Origin: JBPYFK01 sp051984675
GTDB lineage: Bacteria; Actinomycetota; Actinomycetes; Mycobacteriales; Pseudonocardiaceae
DNA length: 10,373 bases
Assembly (NCBI GenBank): GCA_051984675.1
Contig: JBPYFK010000088.1
Location: forward strand, 1 to 10,373
Direction: 5' to 3'
The notes under the pieces were generated by a model, which ran no database searches, was not told the DNA's origin, and saw nothing but the letters and a program-made list of their open reading frames with translations. The translations under genes and the position numbers were made by a program. Shown piece after piece: positions 6,550-10,373 of the stretch. Every line of letters starts with the position of its first letter. Position 1 is the first letter of the stretch.

Positions 6550-6726
6550 GCTATTTCGAACTTGTATTTCCGCACCCGCCCTCAGATCGAAAGCATGTTC
6601 CCCGGCCTGGAACTGGTCGAGCCAGGTTTGGTGAAGTGCACGGACTGGTGGCCGGACGGTCCGCGCCTCAAGCCGCTTGCGGCGGTCAGCTACTGCATTG
6701 TCGGCGCCATTGGCTGGAAACCGTAG
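6550..6726 (+). pseudogene. DUF574-type SAM-dependent methyltransferase, C-terminal remnant
   Basis: The frame reads AISNLYFRTRPQIESMFPGL then ELVEPGLVKCTDWWPDGPRL and ends VGAIGWKP at TAG 6724-6726. This is the stereotyped end of actinobacterial DUF574 (Methyltransf_19) proteins: RTRxQIxxxFxGLxLVEPGLVxxxxWRPDGP...GVGRKP. These are about 260-280 residues long, so roughly 58 remain. The SAM-binding Rossmann core is gone. An ATG at 6595 lies within the conserved motif and is not a start. The sequence 5' of it is the inverted repeat at 6503-6547. Substrates of this family are not well defined. Confidence 0.75.
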
Positions 6727-6769
6727 AACTACCTGCTTGTCTGTCCATTATGGATATTCGTCGTGGCGT

Positions 6770-7390
6770 CTACAGGCGTCGCAACCCGCGCAGAACCCGC
6801 TCCAGCAGTGTGAGGTTCGGCTGCTGACCGCCACCAACGGGCGTGTTGGTCTGATGCACGTGCACCAAGCCTCGTTCCGCCATGTCGCCGACGAGAACCT
6901 TGGCCACCCCCAGCGGAACGGAGAGCGTCGCCGCGATCTCGGCCACCGACCGCGGATGCTGGCACATGGTCACGACGGCGTAGTGCTCCTCAGGAAGCTG
7001 CTGTGCCAGCTGGAACCCCCGATCATGGGTGGAGATCAGGGTTTCCAGCTCGAACGCGAAGTCCGACTTGGTGCGTCCACCGGTCCAGGTGTAGGCACGC
7101 ACGACGGCCGCCAGGTCGCCGGACTCCTGCTCGCCGGCGGGTTCGGGTTCCGGCCACGGCTCGGGTTCGGACGGTAGCGAATCCGCGGCGGGGAGCTGTG
7201 GCTCTTGTGGAATCTCGGGCTCAGCCCCCGGTGGGGGCGTCTGCCGGTACGGCTCTGAAGGGGGCGTTTCTTTCCTCCGGCGCGAGCGACGGCGGCTGTT
7301 CAGCGAGAAGGAGTTGAACACGTCCGCGAACCCGTCACCGGTATCGCGGTCACCGGGCTCCGGCCCAGGAAAGTCCGAATCCATGCTCAT
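6770..7390 (-). CDS. DUF742 family protein (conservon CvnC-like)
   Basis: A 206-aa protein from ATG at 7390 (a second ATG two codons later at 7384 is equally possible); GAGGA lies 4 or 10 bases upstream respectively. Residues 1-90 are a Pro/Glu-rich, probably disordered arm with a basic patch (NSRRRSRRRK, 31-40). Residues ~92-206 are the DUF742 domain: VVRAYTWTGGRTKSDFAFEL, LAQQLPEEHYAVVTMC, then the winged-helix-like SVAEIAATLSVPLGVAKVLV and GDMAERGLVHVHQTN, ending LLERVLRGLRRL. In actinomycete conservons DUF742 proteins act with a sensor kinase-like CvnA, a roadblock CvnB and a Ras-like GTPase CvnD at the membrane. Neither CvnB upstream nor CvnD downstream is present, where CvnD would normally follow closely. 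The frame is intact. Confidence 0.9.
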   Translation of the reverse strand: MSMDSDFPGPEPGDRDTGDGFADVFNSFSLNSRRRSRRRKETPPSEPYRQTPPPGAEPEIPQEPQLPAADSLPSEPEPWPEPEPAGEQESGDLAAVVRAYTWTGGRTKSDFAFELETLISTHDRGFQLAQQLPEEHYAVVTMCQHPRSVAEIAATLSVPLGVAKVLVGDMAERGLVHVHQTNTPVGGGQQPNLTLLERVLRGLRRL

Positions 7391-7849
7391 GGGGTCCTCA
7401 TGCGGGCTGACTCCTGGCGCAGCCCGGGTAGCGTACCGCAGCCCGGCGCGCACATCCGGCGAGAGACTGGATGGAAGACGGGGTGGAGCATCTCGTCGGC
7501 AAGAAGTTGCAGATTAAACAATCTCGATCCGACAGAAAGGGGCGCAACGCAATGTTATTCCCGGATACCAGCGATATCACGCGCTCTCGGGTTTCGCGAT
7601 ACAGAGGCGACAGATCCGGACCGCTGTCTGAATACACGCCGGCACCCTACTGGTGCGTGAGGGACTTCTCAAACACGCCTAAACGCGTCTAGAGCACCAG
7701 ACGTTACCTCGCGGCCTGGCCCGATTCCCCCACACACAGCGAGCTCGCGTTGGCCCGAGCACACCTACACAGGCGCGACCAAGCATAGCCCGGAGTAGGT
7801 GGGCGCTCGCCTAGCTCGGGACTGCTGCAAGATCAGGTGACAGGTTAGG
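7391..7849. other. Non-coding stretch upstream of the DUF742 gene
   Basis: About 460 bases with no supported gene on either strand. A roadblock gene expected here in a conservon is absent. The minus-strand DUF742 promoter should lie in the first ~200 bases, but I cannot assign boxes with confidence. Its far end (about 7818-7849, GGGACTGCTGCAAGATCAGG on) may be the terminal repeat of the IS3 remnant that follows. Confidence 0.5.
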
Positions 7850-7999
7850 TCACGCGGCTTGGGCCGCGTGTGAGGTCATGATTGTCTCGTATTCGGTGGG
7901 GGTCAATCGGCCGAGGGCGAGTTGGCGTCGGCGGCGGTGGTAGGTGCGTTCGATCCAGGTGACGATGGCGATCCGCAACTGGTCACGGGTGGCCCAGCG
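7850..7999 (-). pseudogene. IS3-family transposase C-terminal remnant (second IS3 copy)
   Basis: On the minus strand, from about 7999 to the stop at 7850-7852, the frame gives RWATRDQLRIAIVTWIERTY, HRRRRQLALGRLTPTEYETI and MTSHAAQAA. This is the characteristic OrfB ending of a different IS3 subgroup from the copy at 1070-2503 (W-x-ERTYHRRRRQ-x-x-LGRLTPxExE). Only the last 49 residues remain, so the DDE core is lost. Upstream (higher coordinates) the similarity stops about 86 bases short of the IS21 left end. Confidence 0.75.
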
Positions 8000-8092
8000 G
8001 TGCCGGGAGCTGAACCTCCCGCCGTATGAGGGTGAGTGAGACGATCATGCGGGAGTGGGAGCGGAGTAAGCGGTTCGGCCCCGTTTGTCGCT

Positions 8093-8137
8093 TCCGGGTG
8101 AAAGCTGACCACGTGGTTCCGGCTGAATCGTGACCCC
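8093..8137 (+). repeat. IS21 left-end repeats L1 and L2
   Basis: L1 TCCGGGTGAAAGCTGACCAC (8093-8112) and L2 TCCGGCTGAATCGTGACCCC (8118-8137) match at 15 of 20 positions and start 25 bases apart. In IS21 such repeats are the transposase binding sites. A perfect 8-bp hairpin, CCTCCTGA/TCAGGAGG (8136-8154), overlaps the end of L2 and contains the istA Shine-Dalgarno. Confidence 0.8.
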
Positions 8138-8162
8138 TCCTGAAGATCAGGAGGTGCTGAAG

Positions 8163-9383
8163 GTGGAGGACTGGGCGGAGATCCGTCGCTTGCATAGGGC
8201 GGAGGGCATGGCGATCAAGGCCATCGCGCGCAGGCTCGGGATCGCACGGAACACGGTGAGAAAGGCGCTGGGCTCGCCAGAACCACCCCGGTATCGGCGG
8301 GCCAGCACGGGGTCGATCGTGGATGATGTCGAGCCCCGGATCCGGGCGTTGCTGGCGGAATTCCCGGACATGCCCACGACCGTGATCATGGAACGGGTCG
8401 GGTGGACGCGGGGCAAGACGGTGTTCTTCGAGCGTGTGCAGCAGCTGCGCCCGTTGTTCCAGCTGGTCGACCCGGCCTCGCGCACCGAGTATCAGCCCGG
8501 CGAGCTCGCCCAGTGTGACCTGTGGTTTCCGCCTGCGGAGGTCCCGTTGGGCTTCGGGCAGGCCGGCCACCCGCCGGTGCTGGTAATCGTGTCGGGCTAT
8601 TCGCGGATGATCGCGGCGGTGATGCTGCCCTCGCGGCAGGCACCGGATCTGTTGGCCGGACACTGGCAGCTGATCTCCGGCTGGGGGCGGGCGCCCAAGG
8701 CGTTGGTGTGGGACAACGAGTCCGCCATCGGCTCCTGGCGGGGTGGGAAACCGCAGTTGACGGAGGCGATGAACGCCTTCCGAGGCACGTTGGGCATCAA
8801 GGTGATCCAGTGCCGTCCCAGCGATCCGGAGGCCAAGGGCCTGGTGGAGCGGGCCAACGGCTACCTGGAGACGTCGTTTCTGCCCGGCCGCCGGTTCACC
8901 AGCCCACACGACTTCAACCGCCAACTGACCGATTGGCTGCAGCGGGCGAACCAGCGGCAGCATCGCCGGCTGGGCTGCCGTCCGGTCGACCGGTGGGAGG
9001 CCGACCGGGCCGCGATGCTGGCGCTGCCACCGGTGGCCCCGGTGACCGGGTGGCGCGCCACGACCCGGCTGCCCCGAGATCACTACGTCCGGCTGGATAG
9101 CAACGACTACTCGGTGCACCCGGCCGCGGTCGGCCGACGTGTCGACGTCGTCGCCGACCTCGACCAGGTCGTGGTCACCTGCGGCGGCAGCGAAGTCGCC
9201 CGGCACGAGCGGTGTTGGGCGAGGCAGCAGAGCCTCACCGATCCCGCGCACGCCGCCGCAGCCGCCCAACTGCGCAAGGCCCGCCGCCTGGCCGCGGTGC
9301 CGGCGGTGGCCACCGAGGTCGAACACCGCGAGCTGGCCGACTACGACCGCCTGTTTGGCGTGGACAGCGAGGAGATCGCCTGA
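8163..9383 (+). CDS. istA: IS21-family transposase IstA
   Basis: A 406-aa protein from GTG at 8163, chosen because AGGAGG (8149-8154) lies 8 bases upstream and the protein then opens MEDWAEIRRLHRAEGMAIKA, as relatives do. An earlier in-frame GTG at 8130 would sit inside repeat L2. Residues 17-36 (AIKAIARRLGIARNTVRKAL) are the DNA-binding HTH. The DDE core follows: D119 in AQCDLWFP, D184 in VWDNESAIGSW and probably E229 in KGLVERANGYLE. The C-terminal beta-barrel-like part contains YVRLDSNDYSVHP. IstA binds the terminal repeats and carries out cut-and-paste or circle-forming transposition with IstB. The stop codon overlaps the istB start (TGATG, 9381-9385), so the two are translationally coupled. 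The hairpin over its ribosome binding site could hold expression down. Confidence 0.93.
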   Translation: MEDWAEIRRLHRAEGMAIKAIARRLGIARNTVRKALGSPEPPRYRRASTGSIVDDVEPRIRALLAEFPDMPTTVIMERVGWTRGKTVFFERVQQLRPLFQLVDPASRTEYQPGELAQCDLWFPPAEVPLGFGQAGHPPVLVIVSGYSRMIAAVMLPSRQAPDLLAGHWQLISGWGRAPKALVWDNESAIGSWRGGKPQLTEAMNAFRGTLGIKVIQCRPSDPEAKGLVERANGYLETSFLPGRRFTSPHDFNRQLTDWLQRANQRQHRRLGCRPVDRWEADRAAMLALPPVAPVTGWRATTRLPRDHYVRLDSNDYSVHPAAVGRRVDVVADLDQVVVTCGGSEVARHERCWARQQSLTDPAHAAAAAQLRKARRLAAVPAVATEVEHRELADYDRLFGVDSEEIA

Positions 9384-10183
9384 TGGCCACCAAAATCGCC
9401 GCGGCCAAGGACCGCAACGTGGCCAGCGAGATCGCCTACCTGGCCCGAGCCCTGAAAGCCCCGTCACTGGCTGGCGCCGTCGAGCGGCTGGCCGAACGCG
9501 CCCGCGCCGAAGAGTGGTCCTACGAGGAGTTCCTTGCCGCCTGCCTGCAACGCGAGGTCGCTGCCCGGGAGGCCCACGGAGGTGAGGGTCGCATCCGCTC
9601 CGCCCGCTTCCCCGCCCGGAAGTCGTTGGAGGAGTTCGATTTCGACCATCAACGGTCGCTGAAGCGGGACGCGATCACGCATCTGGGCACGCTGGATTTC
9701 ATCACCGCCAAGGAGAACGTGGTCTTCCTCGGCCCGCCCGGCACCGGCAAGACCCACCTGTCCATCGGGCTGGGCATCCGCGCTTGCCAGGCCGGCCACC
9801 GGGTCGCCTTCGCCACCGCCGCCGAATGGGTCGCCCGCCTCGCCGATGCGCACCACGTCGGACGACTGCAAGAAGAGCTGGTCAAGCTCGGCCGGATTCC
9901 CCTGCTCATCGTCGACGAGGTCGGCTACATCCCCTTCGAGGCCGAAGCCGCCAACCTGTTCTTCCAACTGGTCTCCTCCCGCTACGAGCGGGCCAGCTTG
10001 ATCGTCACCAGCAACAAGCCCTTCGGGCGCTGGGGCGAGGTCTTCGGCGACGACGTGGTCGCCGCCGCCATGATCGACCGGCTGGTCCACCACGCCGAAG
10101 TGATCTCGATGAAGGGAGACAGCTACCGCCTCAAAGACCGCGACCTCGGCCGCATCCCCGCGGCCACCAAGACCAACGACTAA
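9383..10183 (+). CDS. istB: IS21-family helper ATPase IstB
   Basis: A 266-aa protein whose ATG at 9383 shares one base with the istA stop; GGAG at 9371-9374 is its ribosome binding site. It has an N-terminal helical region (YLARALKAPSLAGAVERLAE), Walker A GPPGTGKTH beginning at residue 117, Walker B LLIVDEVGYIPF with VDE at residues 177-179, and the sensor segment LIVTSNKPFGRW. The family ending AAMIDRLVHHAEVISMKGDS followed by YR is present. IstB is a DnaC/DnaA-like AAA+ ATPase that assembles on DNA, bends target DNA and activates IstA. Length and motifs are normal, with no disruption. It ends 11 bases before repeat R2. Confidence 0.95.
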   Translation: MATKIAAAKDRNVASEIAYLARALKAPSLAGAVERLAERARAEEWSYEEFLAACLQREVAAREAHGGEGRIRSARFPARKSLEEFDFDHQRSLKRDAITHLGTLDFITAKENVVFLGPPGTGKTHLSIGLGIRACQAGHRVAFATAAEWVARLADAHHVGRLQEELVKLGRIPLLIVDEVGYIPFEAEAANLFFQLVSSRYERASLIVTSNKPFGRWGEVFGDDVVAAAMIDRLVHHAEVISMKGDSYRLKDRDLGRIPAATKTND

Positions 10184-10194
10184 CCAACTCACAG

Positions 10195-10239
10195 GGGGTC
10201 ACGGTTCAAACGGAACAGAGGGGTCAAGATTCGGCCGGA
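10195..10239 (-). repeat. IS21 right-end repeats R2 and R1
   Basis: On the minus strand, R1 TCCGGCCGAATCTTGACCCC (10239-10220) matches L2 at 18 of 20 positions. R2 TCCGTTTGAACCGTGACCCC (10214-10195) matches L2 at 17 of 20. Their starts are 25 bases apart, the same as L1-L2. Confidence 0.85.
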
Positions 10240-10246
10240 GTTGACA

Positions 10247-10373
10247 CCACCCGCGCCAACAGCACGGTCTTGTGGCTGTGGCACACCGGATCGGACGCAC
10301 CCGATCTGGACGTGTTATGGCGAGCCTACTTGCGACGTTTCGATATCGAGCACACCCTGCGGTTTGCCAAGAA
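10247..10373 (+). pseudogene. IS4-superfamily (IS701-like) transposase C-terminal part, runs off window
   Basis: Immediately after the IS21 tip the frame reads TRANSTVLWLWHTGSDAPDL then DVLWRAYLRRFDIEHTLRFA and K, still open at the window end. Y-x2-R-x3-E-x6-K in YLRRFDIEHTLRFAK is the YREK signature of IS4-superfamily transposases and contains the catalytic Glu. PDLDxLWRAYLRRFDxEHTxRFxK is typical of the actinobacterial IS701-like group. The 5' part, with the two catalytic Asp residues, is not on the other side of IS21, so the gene is disrupted here. Whether the C-terminal part is otherwise whole cannot be seen. Confidence 0.75.

Larger units (their letters stand above)
8086..10246 (+). mobile_element. 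IS21-family insertion sequence, complete, about 2161 bp
   Basis: The element has istA and istB in the usual order and paired terminal repeats. The tips are TGTCGCTTCCGG at 8086 and, on the minus strand from 10246, TGTCAACTCCGG. Each is followed by a tgaccc-containing repeat, and a second repeat lies exactly 25 bases further in at each end. No matching direct repeat flanks it (GCCCCGTT left, CCACCCGC right). The IS4-type transposase it abuts on the right does not resume on the left, so one side has been rearranged. Both genes are intact, making this the only apparently active element in the window. Confidence 0.85.

Noticed and set aside
6309..6827. 172-codon plus-strand frame
   Set aside because: It crosses the inverted repeat and overlaps, in another frame, the recognisable DUF574 ending and the end of the DUF742 gene; only a short hydrophobic patch is notable.
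7471..7692. 73-codon plus-strand frame upstream of the DUF742 gene
   Set aside because: It has no recognisable motif and no good ribosome binding site, and its composition is compatible with chance; not strong enough to list.
7983..9467. 494-codon minus-strand open frame opposite istA
   Set aside because: It is the antisense shadow of istA and its ends; istA has clear catalytic motifs and the istA/istB coupling fixes the real strand.
9464..10192. 242-codon minus-strand frame opposite istB
   Set aside because: Its Gly/Val/Asp-rich sequence mirrors the codons of istB, which has Walker A and B motifs on the plus strand.
1..10373. CRISPR array, toxin-antitoxin, phage-defence or biosynthetic gene cluster
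   Set aside because: No regularly spaced repeats, no Cas or toxin motifs and no multi-gene operon other than istA-istB were seen on either strand.

Overview
The window is high-GC DNA from an actinomycete, most likely a filamentous one such as the Pseudonocardiales or Streptomycetales. This rests on GC-rich codon use, GTG starts, a PucR-type C-terminus, a DUF742 protein and the tail of a DUF574-type methyltransferase. No genus can be named from the sequence alone.

It is mostly a graveyard of mobile elements and broken genes. Layout: 1-314 is the C-terminal end of a PucR-family regulator. 315-744 has no gene but holds a strong hairpin. 745-1069 carries a minus-strand remnant of a HoxN/NixA-type nickel/cobalt permease, cut off at base 1070 by an IS3-family element (1070-2503). 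That element has orfA, a textbook -1 frameshift signal and a frameshifted orfB. 2546-3083 is a broken GNAT acetyltransferase. 3352-3446 holds a terminator and the 3' part of a tRNA gene on the minus strand, which looks like an old integration site. About 3910-4560 is a decayed coiled-coil ORF of unknown family. 4563-5781 is a 5'-truncated ISL3 element whose transposase has three frameshifts.

5782-6769 is mostly non-coding. It contains a possible 39-aa Cys/His-rich peptide with a perfect ribosome binding site, a possible IS110 N-terminal scrap, a perfect 18-bp inverted repeat and the last ~58 codons of a DUF574 methyltransferase. 6770-7390 (minus) is an intact DUF742 protein without its usual conservon partners. 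7850-7999 is the tail of a second IS3-type transposase. 8086-10246 is a complete IS21-family element (istA, istB) whose paired terminal repeats are spaced identically at both ends. From 10247 to the window end runs the C-terminal part of an IS4-superfamily transposase with a YREK motif.

Only the IS21 element and the DUF742 gene look intact and functional. I see no new defence, CRISPR or biosynthetic system. The items most worth a second look are the IS3 frameshift signal, the tRNA-derived site, the 39-aa ORF, the 18-bp inverted repeat and the symmetrical IS21 ends.
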